Shown here in pieces: positions 1-17,555 of a stretch of 64,000 nt of DNA. Every line of letters begins with the position of its first letter. Position 1 is the first letter of the stretch. This DNA is from Piscicola geometra (Eukaryota > Annelida > Clitellata > Hirudinida > Piscicolidae), in the NCBI GenBank assembly GCA_943735955.1, contig OX030968.1, positions 2,989,343 to 3,053,342 on the forward strand, written 5' to 3'. Both the position numbers and the translations under genes were made by a program. Below the pieces are notes generated by a model. It was given only the letters and a program-made list of their open reading frames with translations, was not told the DNA's origin and did not search any database.

Positions 1-59
1 GGAATGGTAGATAGGTGGGTGGTGCATGAGAGACACAGTAAAATATCACATTTCCACAG

Positions 60-6290
<6,231 letters not shown>

Positions 6291-6849
6291 TCAACCATAT
6301 AACACCATCAACAATAACAAGTGCATGCGACAAAACCCCTAAAACAGAGTCAAAACTGACATAATAGACACATAGTGATAACTGTACAAAGATCATTTAG
6401 TTTATACGTTAAAAGTATTTCAGCATTTTGTTTAATTGCAACTGTGTAAAAAGACTTTCCCATAGCAGCCTTACCATACTGCCTTCACTATTGCATCATT
6501 TCTTTTTGGACCGAGTCATGGCACTTTGAGGTTTGGAACGGGAATTTCTCTGGAACGAAAAAGATTATGAATATTTTTTGAAGTAATTGTTGAAAATGAA
6601 ATTTTGATACCTTATTTGTTTGTACCTTTTTGCATGGCCGGTCAGTAACTTGTTGACATGGGCAAGCTTTCTTGCTTTCGTTTCTTTCTATAACTGTTGA
6701 TTCTTCCATTGAAATTTGAACTGTTTTTCAGAGAATTAATTCCCTTTTGAAGTTCTTTTATACAACTTTTAGAATCGATAAAATACATTTTTGAAGATTA
6801 TTTTGTACAGGGACGTCATATCACAAGTTTTATTTTAACCTTTCAAAAA

Positions 6850-6855
6850 AATAAA
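6850..6855 (+). promoter_or_regulatory. Possible FGFR polyadenylation signal
   Basis: AATAAA about 560 bases after the FGFR stop codon. It is the first canonical hexamer noticed there. The interval 6291-7026 shows no other feature and is taken as 3' UTR plus the spacer and promoter of the next gene. Confidence 0.4.
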
Positions 6856-7026
6856 CAAATTTAAAGTCTCAAATTTAAAGAATCACCACTCTACTTTACC
6901 AGCGACTGCAGCAGCATGCGTTTGTGTAGAAAGTTCACTTGAAATATCTTTACCGCTTTAAGTTTTTTGAGGGAATCTCTGCTCTGACGATTCAAACCCT
7001 GGAATTACGAAATCAACAGAAAAGAA

Positions 7027-10000
7027 ATGCAGAGGAGGCCCAGATGCAGCACTTTGCCACCCCTCTCGAAACAAAATCAAGAAAGTGAATCGTTAGATGA
7101 GGTTTTAGACTTGTCGATGACATGCAGAAGAAGAAGGAGTTTATGCTGGGAAGAAAGGCTGGAAGGAGGTATCGAGAAAAGTGGCCAGTTGGATGCAGCA
7201 CTAAACAAACCTTCTCGGAGGCTCAGAAAGATCAGGTTTAAGGAGTCTCCATCCAATCTCAACAATCACAACGGCATACCATTCACACAAATTTCTTTTG
7301 TCGAAAAGAATAAAAACGCCGTAAAAAATGGATCAAGTAAACGTGGAATTTTCCAAAAACTTAGTGGTAGAAGTCAAACTGTTTTAAAAAATAAAAGAAA
7401 CACTGACTATGAGAAACCACAAATTTATGTTTCGAAAACTTCAAATGCTTCGAAAATGAGCAACATGGAATGTTTTGGAGGGTCAGTGCTCGAGAAGGAG
7501 GAAGTCTTGACGGGTTTGAACTACATAAGACATCAGCAGATTCTTCACGAGGAGGTGGTGAAACAAAGTTTGAAGCTGCTGGAAACACATGGTCTCCAAC
7601 ACCACTTGCATCAGGACTCTTCCAATGAAAGTGTTACAATCTTCGACATGGGAGATTGCCTTGAGAGGCAGTTTCGAAGTCCCATGAAACAAGGGTGGCA
7701 GAAAGATTTCTTCGCCCTTCAACACTGCCAACACAACTCTAATGAGAGCCCAGACAAGTTGAATCTGTGTCAAAAGTTGTGTTGTTTGCGAGAAAAGCAG
7801 AGACGACAGGAAGAATGTTTGAGGCAGCAAGAACTGATCATTAAGAAGCTACAAGAAGAGCAAAAATGTTGCTTTGAAGAGAACCAAAGACTGATTGAAC
7901 AACTGCAAAAATGTCATCCCGACTACCAACCACCTCCTGAATCCTCCAAAGCAACCAAGGCGCTGGAAAATATCGAAAACAACCTTTACGACTCTTGTCT
8001 GCAATTCGAACAGCTGTGCGGTCAGCAAAAGAACTGCCTTGACCAGTCGCAATGCTGTCGCCACCGAATTCTCCACATGTGTTCCAGGCTTGGTTCTTCG
8101 TGCAAGCAGCTTGAAAGCTCTTGTCGCAAGCTGATGACCGCCTGTTTCCAAGGTTGTGATGCTTGCTTAGAAGGGAAAATAATAAATTAATTTGTCTAAT
8201 GTGGAATAGTAAGGATGAAATATAAAGATACATAAAACAAAATAAATATATGAAACACATGAAAAATAGGTGAATTTAAATAATCTAAAAGTTATTTTGA
8301 CAGCAGCAGAATCTTCAGACGACTCAGAAAGAGAAAAGTTGACAGAGTTTTTGACCTCCCTCAAATCTCTGGAGGCATCTTGCAAGCAGTTGCAATTGGC
8401 TTGTCGGCAAATGCAGTGTGCCTGTAGGAGACATGGAAGTGCTGATGATGATCTCTCTGTGTGTTGTCACGCGCACCAGCTCAACTGTAGAGAGATCAGA
8501 GCTAGACTAAGCAAGGTTGGTCAGTTAAAAATTCGTTAAAAATAATATTCGTCGATGATTTGTATTGTGTAATGATTTTGATCTTTCTCATACTTTTGCA
8601 TCTTATTAACACTTTTTGATGTTCTCTGAATGAAGAGAACCAAGAGTTCGTTGGATGAAGAAGACCCATGTGAAGGAACAGAAGAGGCAAAGAAGGAAGA
8701 AGAGGCAAAAGAAAAAAAATTGGGAAAACAAGAAGGAAAGAAGGGGAATGAGACAGTAATGAATAAGAAAGAAGAAGTAGTAGAAGACGAAGTGTTAGCA
8801 GAAAGAGTAGAGGTAAGAGAAGGAGTAAATGAGAATAAAAAAGGCGATTCAGAACACGACTTGAACGATGAAGCTACGAAGAATACTGTCACACAAGCAA
8901 ACGATGATGAGCCAGCTGATGATGACTTTGATAGGAACTATGGTGGAGTAAATGAAGCCAGAACAATGCAAACTTATCTAAAAAATAAAGAAGGCAATGG
9001 AGGTGATAGGGAAGGTGGTGAAACAAATGAAAATGGAGTTGATATAGAAGACGATGTGAACAAGTACGATGAAGAAGATCAAGAAGACAAAGAAAATAAC
9101 CAAAATGATATGAACAAAAAAGAGGATGATGATGCAGATCCCTTTAATGGGGGGTTGGGTATGATGGCAGATGATTCTGTCACGAGGGACAAGTTTGTAA
9201 ATGAAAATAAGCTCGAAGAAGTGGCCAGAGAAAATGAAATAGTCAATCTGAAAGTCAGTCTGCAACCAGCAGCAGAAACGAAAGATTTTCCAGCGGTTGA
9301 AGCTGCAGTGACCAAGACGTCTGCTGGGCCGGTTTTGGCAGCAAAGCCTGAAGATCCCTGTTCAAGCGTTGACGTGGATGCATTGTGTGCCCAACTGCAG
9401 GAACAACAGCTTCTCTTGAACAAACAAATTTGTCAACTTGAGAACAGAGTGAGTGGTCGCAAAGAACAGCTTGGTGTTAAACAACAAAAAGAAACTCAAA
9501 ATACAAAAAATGTCAAAGAAACTCCTAATAAAGCCGTGGTAGATTCCGATTGTGCGCAACTTATTGCAGATTTCTGTTGCAGATTATCAAAAGGAAATGA
9601 TCTTAAAAAGACAGCCTTCACGCGAATTGATGGAAACAATACAGCTTCATCGCAAAAAGCACCAACCTTGAAAACTTCGGAAGAATCTCTTCTTTTCGAA
9701 AAGAATTGCCAGAAGAATCCAGTTGTTGATCTGGACCGAAGTGTGATGAAAGTGTGTCCTGACGTTGGTTACGGCACACTGTTGGACCTGTGCAGCACGT
9801 GCATGATGCTGCAGAAACAACAACAGAACCTCTGTGAGCGTCTCAAGAACATGGAGGAAAGACTAACGCATGGCAACAAAGTTCCCGCTTCAAAGACGTC
9901 TCCTCGAAGAAATGATGAACTGCCTCCAATTGGGAAAGAAAAGCCTGTTGCTTCCGTCCCGAGAAAGAAGATCGATAAAAATCCACGAGTTAAAAAAACT

Positions 10001-13000
10001 GTCGAAAGACCTCAGTTTGATTGTGGAGCAACTGAGATCAGTTCCAAATTCACAAAAAAGTTGCCATTAGTTACGAAAGCTCGAGAAAATGTGAAAGCAG
10101 TCATTGCACTGTGCGAGTGGAGCAAATCTGCAGAAGAGCTTGAGAAAGCCTCAAAAATTGAAAGAGTTCATTTGCAAAACGAGATCTACCTCGCTAGGAA
10201 CTGCCCTCAACAGCCGCCTCTTTTCAGTTCTCAGATACGATGCAAGAAGTTTGAATCGAGTTACTCTTCTTTAAATCAGGCTGTTTCACAGTCTCAGCAA
10301 AATGATAAACGTGACAATTTCGGTTGTAACAACGATGAAAACTTTACAAACAACAACGATGATAGAAACTCAAACAACAACACAAACAACAACGCTATAA
10401 ACAGAAAGTATCATCCAGAAAAACATCAAACAAACATGCATCCTTTTGAAGATCTCAAGAACATAATTTTCGACACCAAGTTCACTAACAAATCCTCAGA
10501 AACATTTCCAGTTCACAAAAGCATCTCCGAGGAGTTTTTGCATCTGCAGCAGCAGCAGCAGCAAATCAGTGGACTGCTGCTCAGACTTTTGGGTCAGTTG
10601 GAGGGGGGTCCAAGGAATTGTAAGAATCACTCTCCTTCAAAACCTGTGAGTATCCTCCATCTTGAGAGTGATTTTAAATATAATTGAATTATTTTAGGAG
10701 TTAAAATAAATTTATAAATTATTTTATTATGAAAAACTAATAAATTATATTTTTTCAGACCAAAAGGGTCGTAAAATGTTTCCCAAAAAAGTATAGAAAT
10801 GCACAGAACAATTCGAATCAAGCGTTCCTAGATGCAGATCAAGAGCAGGCTGAAAGCATCATAAAGTCGCAGACCAATCTGAAGAAACTCAAGAAACCAA
10901 TGAGGCACAAGATGGATCTGAGCAAGTACGATGAAAGGAAGTTGGAAGATTTTGAGAAAAAAAAATCTTCGCAGTTGGCTGAATTGCATGAACAAAACGG
11001 AAGACTGACGATTGATTCACTGCAGGTGAACCAATCTAAGAACTCAAAGAATAAACAATTAATAAAAAAGAAAAAAGGTAAGCCTGCAAAGCAAATTTTC
11101 ACTGATTCAAAAACTGTCCCAGCCAACAATGAGAGTCAAAAACCCTCAAGAACAAAACATGAATCGGCCGAACAGAAGCAAACAGACACTTCCAACTCTC
11201 CCCCTTCAATGCCTTCCAAAAACGACGATTTGGCGCCGAGTAGAAGTTTGTTTGCGAAAGAACACGCCTTCCCTTCGAGAATATCCAGCGGACACTCCAC
11301 CATCCACGAGATGCTGGCCAAGTCGATCAGCAAAGCCTGGCTCTCAGACGACCCGATCGCTTCTCTCGAAAACGTGAAACGCCAAACATTCTTCTCAAAA
11401 GACAACTTGGAAGAACCCAAGAACAACAAACTCTTGCCGAGTATTCTGGAGTCGCTCTCAAAAGACTCGGTGATCGACTTTGTGGGACTTGAAAAAAAGT
11501 ATTTCAATGAAGAGTCTAAAGAAGATAAAACGGACGAGAAACAGACCGCTGCACCCCCTTCAAGGACCTCCCATTCCAATTTCGACTCACAGCTCCAAAA
11601 AGGTTATGTTCCAATCGAAACCATCGTGAAGACTCTATCCAAAGACCTGAGTTTGAACTTTTTGAAGTCAGGTACTAACGATCCACGTAGTCACCATCAG
11701 CAGCGACCAGCCGAGCTTCATCCCATGGAGCAAACCACGTCTAAGCAACAAGAAGCCACGCAAGGAACACAAGCAGTGAAGCTCGCAACGGCAAGAGAAA
11801 CCAAAAAACTGCAGTTGAATCAATCGGAGTATTTTGAAAAACTCAAAAAGTGTTTAGGTTGCAAAGACTTTGTGAATTGTCCAAAGCTGGAAGAAATTAT
11901 GAGTGAGTTGTTAAGCCAGAATTGTCCAAATAAGGAAGAATCAATCCAGGAGGTGGGTAAAGCACCAGAAGCTATTAAGGTTTATGAACGTAAGGAAACG
12001 TCTTTCAAACCAATGGAGGTCATCGAAGAAGTGGAGGAAAAAAAAGACGAAAGACCTACAAAAGCAAGCGAAGAAGCTAGTCATAAAAACGCCCCTGCAT
12101 GCAGCCTGGCTGATCAGAATTGCGTTGTGAAGCTTGAGAAAATGAAGACGTTTTCCAACAAAACCATCTTAGGAATCGGCGTTAAAGGGTCAAGTCTTTA
12201 CGCTGTGGATGCCATGAGACCGATGCTGAACTCTTACGGAGCAGAAAGTCTGATAGATTATGGGCAGTTGGAGATTCCCCTGCTGGTGCAACCCTGGGAT
12301 TTGGTCATCATCAAAGACCTTCTGTTCCTCGCCGACTGCTACACCTCCAACACCATCATTCGAGTTGACCTCACCAACAAGTGAGACTCAATTCGATTTT
12401 AAAAGTTTATTTAATAAATAATATTTAAGTGATTAATACTTTGCACGAAAACACACACGACAGATGTTTTAGGAAGTGGCGAATGAGCACCAATGGAGTT
12501 CGCAAGTTTTCCAAGACCTTGGAAGGTAAAGATAAACCTTTGATTAATAAGAAGAAAAAATCAAATGAATAAATTTGCAAAATTAGATTGTTACATTTTG
12601 TTAAAATATATTTTTAAAAACTAATAAATAAATATAAATTTGTAAAATTTCTTAAAATAGATTTAAAAAACATACAAATAAATTCTCCGTGAGCACAGAC
12701 ACCCTCCTCGTGACGAAGTACCCGGACAAGCTGGTGGAGTACTCGTTGGATGGAGAAGTCTTGAACGAAGTGACCGTGAAAGTGGAGGGCCTGGAGCTGA
12801 TGCATGCCATAAAGCTGAACAATGACAAGTTGGCGAAAAATTATTTACTTGGATTTTATCTATTCATTTTAAAAATGTATTTTATTTTGTGAACTTTGAA
12901 TATATTGAGAATATAATGAATTGAAAAAATAAATTTTAGGTTTTTTGAGTACTAAAAAAACTTAAATATAAAACAAAAATTTTAAATCTTGATTCTTCTA

Positions 13001-14362
13001 TTTTTAAACAACCATTATTAACCTATCTTTCTCATTGCATCCCACAGTTTTGTGGTCTGCGGCACAAACTGGGTGAACGCCAACAAACGTCTGTGCATTG
13101 TGAACTGCAATGGCCACATTAAGAAGGTTTACAAACAGAAGCCAAAAGTGCACGCCAGTCCAGCCTCATCCATTCCTCACCAGCGTCCCAATAACCTTGG
13201 AACGAAGAAGAAGAAAATTCCGGAATTGGGCGATTCGGACAAATGGGGGAATATCTCAAATAACTGTACTGGTTTTGAAAACTCAAGTATATCTAATCAT
13301 CATCAAAACACGGATGAAACGCCAAAAACAATCAAACAAACGGGATTTGATGAAGCAGAAAACAACGGCAACAGCAACCACGGAAGCCATACCATCGGAG
13401 ACGTGATCAGGAAACACTACGACATAAGGCCTTACGCAGCTTCTCTTTCGTCCAGCAGCGATGAATTTTTTGAAAAATCCTCTAGTTCCAGTCTCAGTTC
13501 CACCTCACAAGTAATAGACGACAATTCGCAAGATGACGACGATGAAGCTCATTGCATAGACTGTATGACCATTATCGAGCCTGCCTACATGCTGATGGAT
13601 CGACACAAGAACATTCTTGTTTGTGACTACGCGGGAAACTCGATACACCTTGTAGATCGGTGTTTGAATTTTTTGAAGATAGTCATCGGTTGGAGTTCAA
13701 CGTCTGAAAATAACGAGCTTTGCTGCAACACAACCGAGAATAATCGAAGATCAAATCAGGGTGATCAGAATTTCTTTGATTTCAATGACAGACGGTTTTT
13801 TCATCATCATTGTTCGTGTGGGAAGACTGACCTGCCTGGGAAGACACATAACACAATGGTAGAGGATACTCTTGACTCCTGCTTAAGCGACAGTCAGAAC
13901 CATTGTCCCTGCTGCATTCACCTGCAAAACTGTGAACGACAAAAGAGAGAAATTCAAAATAATTTTTGTGAGTCATCAACACAATGCGATGAAATTAACA
14001 CTAATAACAACAACAACAGCCATATCGACAAAAATACAATAATGAAAAACAACAACAACCACAACAACAACACTGAATGCTGTCCAAAATCACTTGATCA
14101 CATAAAATGCATTGAGAACAAACCAACAGTGGAAAACTGTTCGAGAAAAAACGATTTTGTGAACGATCCATGCGCGCAGCAATGCCTCTTCCTGCCCACT
14201 GAAAACTACTTCATGCGCTTCATGAATGCCGCCACGGAACCCATCGTCCCCCTCCTGGAAAAACCCTATCGCATGTGCATGGATGAAGAGAACTGCAGGA
14301 TTTACGTGTGTTCCAGCTCTGTCTACGACGGCAATCAGATACTGATGTTTTCTTACAGTTAG
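7027..14362 (+). CDS. Large Cys/Gln-rich coiled-coil protein with C-terminal NHL-like beta-propeller
   Basis: Not a gene I recognise. Exons: 7027-8152, 8304-8515, 8636-10645, 10759-12380, 12464-12525, 12699-12828, 13048-14362; all phases agree (6477 nt, about 2158 aa). The ATG at 7027 follows an in-frame stop. Residues about 230-440 and parts of exon 3 form Cys-studded amphipathic coiled coils (SCKQLESSCRKL, ALCAQLQEQQLLL, LCSTCMMLQKQQQNLC). A very acidic Lys/Glu/Asn-rich stretch lies at the start of exon 3. From about residue 1590 on there are NHL-like strands: FLADCYTSNTIIRVDL, TLLVTKYPDKLVEYSLDGEV, FVVCGTNW...RLCIVNCNG, ILVCDYAGNSIHLVDR, RIYVCSSS. These resemble propeller proteins common in lophotrochozoans and TRIM-NHL C-termini, but no RING or B-box is visible. 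Two long inserts, Asn/Ser-rich and Cys-rich, interrupt the propeller. No signal peptide is evident, so it is probably intracellular. The exon 5/6 acceptor (12698) was chosen by phase and by alignment to the blade pattern. Confidence 0.8.
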
Positions 14363-14575
14363 TTAATAAGGTCCGTTATGAACTTTAGAATCGAGAATGA
14401 GAAAACACTTGTGGAATGGACCTTAGCTCTTTGCGATTGCGATTGAAGTGTATTCGGAGATAAGAGAAAAGCGACAAGACAATACATTTAAAAACATGTT
14501 TTTATTGAAAAATCGCATAATCATTTTTTGAACGACTTTATACTTTTCGACTGACTTTAACCACAATTTATCCGA

Positions 14576-14581
14576 AATAAA
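14576..14581 (+). promoter_or_regulatory. Possible polyadenylation signal of the NHL-like gene
   Basis: AATAAA about 215 bases after the stop at 14362. The region 14363-14880 otherwise holds no recognised feature. Confidence 0.5.
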
Positions 14582-14883
14582 AATATTCAACAAAATGTTA
14601 TCAACATTTCAAGCAATAATTTTATAACTTAAATGTCATTCTCGTCAAACCTTATCAATCTTCTTTTTATCTCATTTTTATCGAATACCAGAATGTGAAG
14701 AGGGCAGGAGATGGCACGTAAGAAACCCAAAGTTCCTTTTCGACTGAAAACGAAGTTTTTGTTAGGGTTTAAAAAATGCTCACATCTTTTATCTTTTTAT
14801 CCGACATTATCTTCGAGTGCGTTTTCCAAGTAATTCTTCTCTTGAAACAATAGACACTCAAAGCTTAAAGATTTCAAAACGTC

Positions 14884-14890
14884 TATAAAA
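14884..14890 (+). promoter_or_regulatory. TATA box of serine-protease homologue 1
   Basis: TATAAAA in a GTCTATAAAAAGC context, ending 41 bases before the ATG at 14931. This spacing allows transcription to start around 14912-14920 with a very short 5' UTR, usual for secreted digestive-type proteases. Confidence 0.7.
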
Positions 14891-14930
14891 AGCCAGCGCC
14901 AGACAAAGAAAAAGCAGAACCACTAACACA

Positions 14931-16410
14931 ATGTTCAAGTCTATCTTCCTAGTTTGCCTGCTCGTGGCAGCAGTTTCAGTGGCAGAAGAGCAGTTTATTG
15001 TTGGAGGAGAGGTGGCCGTAGAGGGTGACTGGGGCAGCCAGTTGGCACTCTTCCACCAAAAGACCTTTCTCTGTTCAGCCACCCTGCTCGCGCCTACGTT
15101 TGCCGTCACATCAGCAAAATGCATCGGAGACGACGTGTTAGTGTTCTTAGCTTGTTATTCTTGCTACTTCTTTTAAAGAATTACATCACATTACAATATA
15201 TTACAATCAATCATTTAAATTCAATGACAACACAAATCCTCGAACAGTGGCAACTTCTCGATCCTCGCCGGAAGTCACTCGCTCAAAATCCATGCTGACT
15301 CCATCACCAGGACTCTCACCACAGCCACCAGGGTACCGAGCACTTTTTTGCTTTTTTTCATTTTTAAATTAAGAACTGCTTATATTGTTAAACTGTCCAT
15401 CTTATTTTATCTATTAATAGTATACCTTATTTTATCGATTAACAGTCTATTTTATTTCACTTCGAATTAACTCTCATGAACCACCTCTTTTCCATCACCC
15501 CGACCCACTATCTCTCTAAAATTCTTTTCTCCCCAGCACTCTTCCTTTGTCGACTCTCGTCTACTGGGCTACCCTGGCGACATCGCCTTCATCGCATGGG
15601 ACGAGCCCTTGGAGTTCGGCGCCAGTGTCTACCCCATCAGGGTCAAGGCGTTGAGGGATAGAACTGGATACAACTGCTACATTGCTGGATGGGGAGCCAC
15701 CAAGTGTATGTGGAAAGTCTGATTGACAATGTTGTTTGGTTCATTATAGATTACTTCCTCGCATAAGAAAGTCTTCAAAATTTTATGAATCCATTTCCCG
15801 GTATTCCTAATTTAATAAACATTCATTTTTCTATCGAAGCTATTCAAGACTTGTGGACTGAGAAGCTGCGAGAGGCGAAGGTCGAAAGACTGGAGCAGGT
15901 GGAGTGCAGGTACAGTCAGACCCCCATCCTGCCCTCCCACGTGTGTGTGAAAGGAAGGAGAGACAAGATTCATGAGGATGGCGGAGTGGCTATTTGCCGG
16001 GTGGGTTCATGGTGCTAGATAAAGTGGCCATTTTTTAAAATAAAAAGTTATGAACTTTTACAAATTATTATTTTGTTTATCTGTACATTAGAACTAATTA
16101 GGGGGTTTCCTATTATAATAGAATTGTTGAAACATCGGTAAATCAAAGTTATATAAACATTAAAAAAATATTAACGAATCATTTCCATACTCACACTCCT
16201 CAGGGAGACGTGGGAGGTCCACTGGTGTGTCAGTACGCCTTCAAGGAGTGGAAGTTGGCGGGCATTGCATCATGGGGCACCCCCTTTTGCAGCACCTCCT
16301 CTCCCAGCGTCTTCACCGACGTGTCGGTTTACAGATCCTGGCTGCGTAGACAAGCTGGAAAGTTGGAAGATGGAGATGAAGATGATGAAGAGGAGGAAGA
16401 GGGCAAATAA
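14931..16410 (+). CDS. Secreted serine-protease homologue (S1 fold), catalytically dead, copy 1
   Basis: Exons 14931-15136, 15248-15332, 15537-15705, 15840-16000, 16204-16410 (828 nt, 275 aa), all in phase. Residues 1-18 are a signal peptide, then EEQF and the S1 activation-type start IVGG at 23-26. The chymotrypsin fold is plain: LLAPTFAVTSAKC, GDIAFIAW, YIAGWGATK, GDVGGPLVC, IASWGTPFC. The catalytic His of TAAHC is Lys63, the Asp is kept (Asp112), and the nucleophile Ser of GDSGG is Val210. The S1-pocket Asp189 position is Ala. It is therefore a pseudoprotease (serine-protease homologue); such proteins act as cofactors, inhibitors or binding proteins, and the role here is unknown. An acidic D/E tail ends the protein. 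Its inverted partner is at 17556-19231. Confidence 0.9.
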
Positions 16411-16553
16411 AGAGGAGATAAATGAGTGAAGATCCAATGAAGAGGGAAGAAGAAATAAGAAGGGATGATTAGTGTTTGAACAATAATAGTTGGCTTAGAA
16501 CTTTTTGACTATGATCATAGAAAGCACTTTCATTGATTATCGTGACTTTTTAC

Positions 16554-16559
16554 AATAAA
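16554..16559 (+). promoter_or_regulatory. Polyadenylation signal of protease homologue 1
   Basis: AATAAA about 145 bases after the stop codon, in TTTTTACAATAAACGC. Confidence 0.6.
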
Positions 16560-16906
16560 CGCATTAAAACGCTATTGAAATTTGTTCATAAATAATGAGA
16601 GAAAAGCCGTTCGGAATATTTCATTTAGAGGTAATTGTATAATTCTTTAACTTCAATTTATCTAGTTTATCATTAATGTTTTCGTAATCAAACATTAAAA
16701 CGAATATATGATAACATGAGTGAAGTTGAAAAATATTAAGGAAGTGCATTTATTTGTGACCAAAATGATAATTTTTATTTTACTTTTTTTATTCGAAGAG
16801 CGAAATTAGTTCCAGTTTCATTATAAACAATATCAGATTTCAGTTCCACGCTCCAGGAAGACACTACTGAACCATTCAAGCATGCACTCTGAGAATTTGA
16901 GTACAT

Positions 16907-17009
16907 GGGCGGTGATCCTGGAGGGTCTTGGGGTCTTGACCCTCCACTTTTTGGTAGTGATGGGTTCACATTAATGGTAATGACCCCAGGCCCCCCAAGA
17001 TCGCCGCTC
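16907..17009. mobile_element. Small fold-back (hairpin) sequence, possible MITE fragment
   Basis: GC-rich inverted repeat in AT-rich spacer. The arm at 16907-16935 (GGGCGGTGATCCTGG...) pairs with 16982-17009 (...CCAAGATCGCCGCTC) at about 23 of 28 positions, with a 46-base loop. It lies between the 3' ends of the two inverted protease-homologue genes. The composition resembles TE termini, but no target-site duplication was identified. The rest of 16411-17490 shows no gene. Confidence 0.4.
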
Positions 17010-17490
17010 TTTCAAAGAAGGACCCCCAAGATTTGCAGCAGATCTTGGCTAGCACAACACTGTTTGTCAGAGCAGAGATTCTATTGAGAAATATAGCGCT
17101 AAAAAAGGAAATTTCAAATTATGATGTAGTGATGATGATGCTTTAGTAAGAATGATGGTGTTGTTTTGATGCTGTAGTAGGGATGATGGTGTTGTGACGA
17201 TGAAGATGCTGTAATGGGAATTATAATAAGAATGAAGATGTGGGTTAGATTGGGTGTGAAGGTTGATTAAATCAAATGCTAAAGTTATTTGATTTAAATA
17301 AACTTATTCGATAGAGGGTTTAAAAACGTTATTATTTATAAATTTATAAATAAACTCTACATTCTTATAATGGAGATTTTGTCTTTTAAATCTTTTTTTT
17401 CCTCCATTCACCCTAACGCATGATGAAGAAATCGTCTGACAACTAATAGTTCACTTGAAAATGTCAAGTTTTTAAATGATTTATTTAAAG

Positions 17491-17496
17491 TTTATT
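17491..17496 (-). promoter_or_regulatory. Polyadenylation signal of protease homologue 2
   Basis: TTTATT on the plus strand reads AATAAA on the minus strand, about 60 bases after the stop at 17556. Confidence 0.55.
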
Positions 17497-17555
17497 ACAA
17501 ATCCAAAAAATTCCCAAATGGAGTGAAAAAGTCATTAAAATCGTTGTTTCTTCCT

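Noticed and set aside
7027..14362. TRIM-NHL E3 ligase
   Set aside because: No RING or B-box Cys/His pattern is present. The Cys residues lie at heptad-like spacing in coiled coils.
14931..16410. Annotation as an active trypsin-like protease
   Set aside because: Catalytic His and Ser are replaced by Lys and Val, and the S1-pocket Asp is Ala. The neighbouring copy also lacks both.
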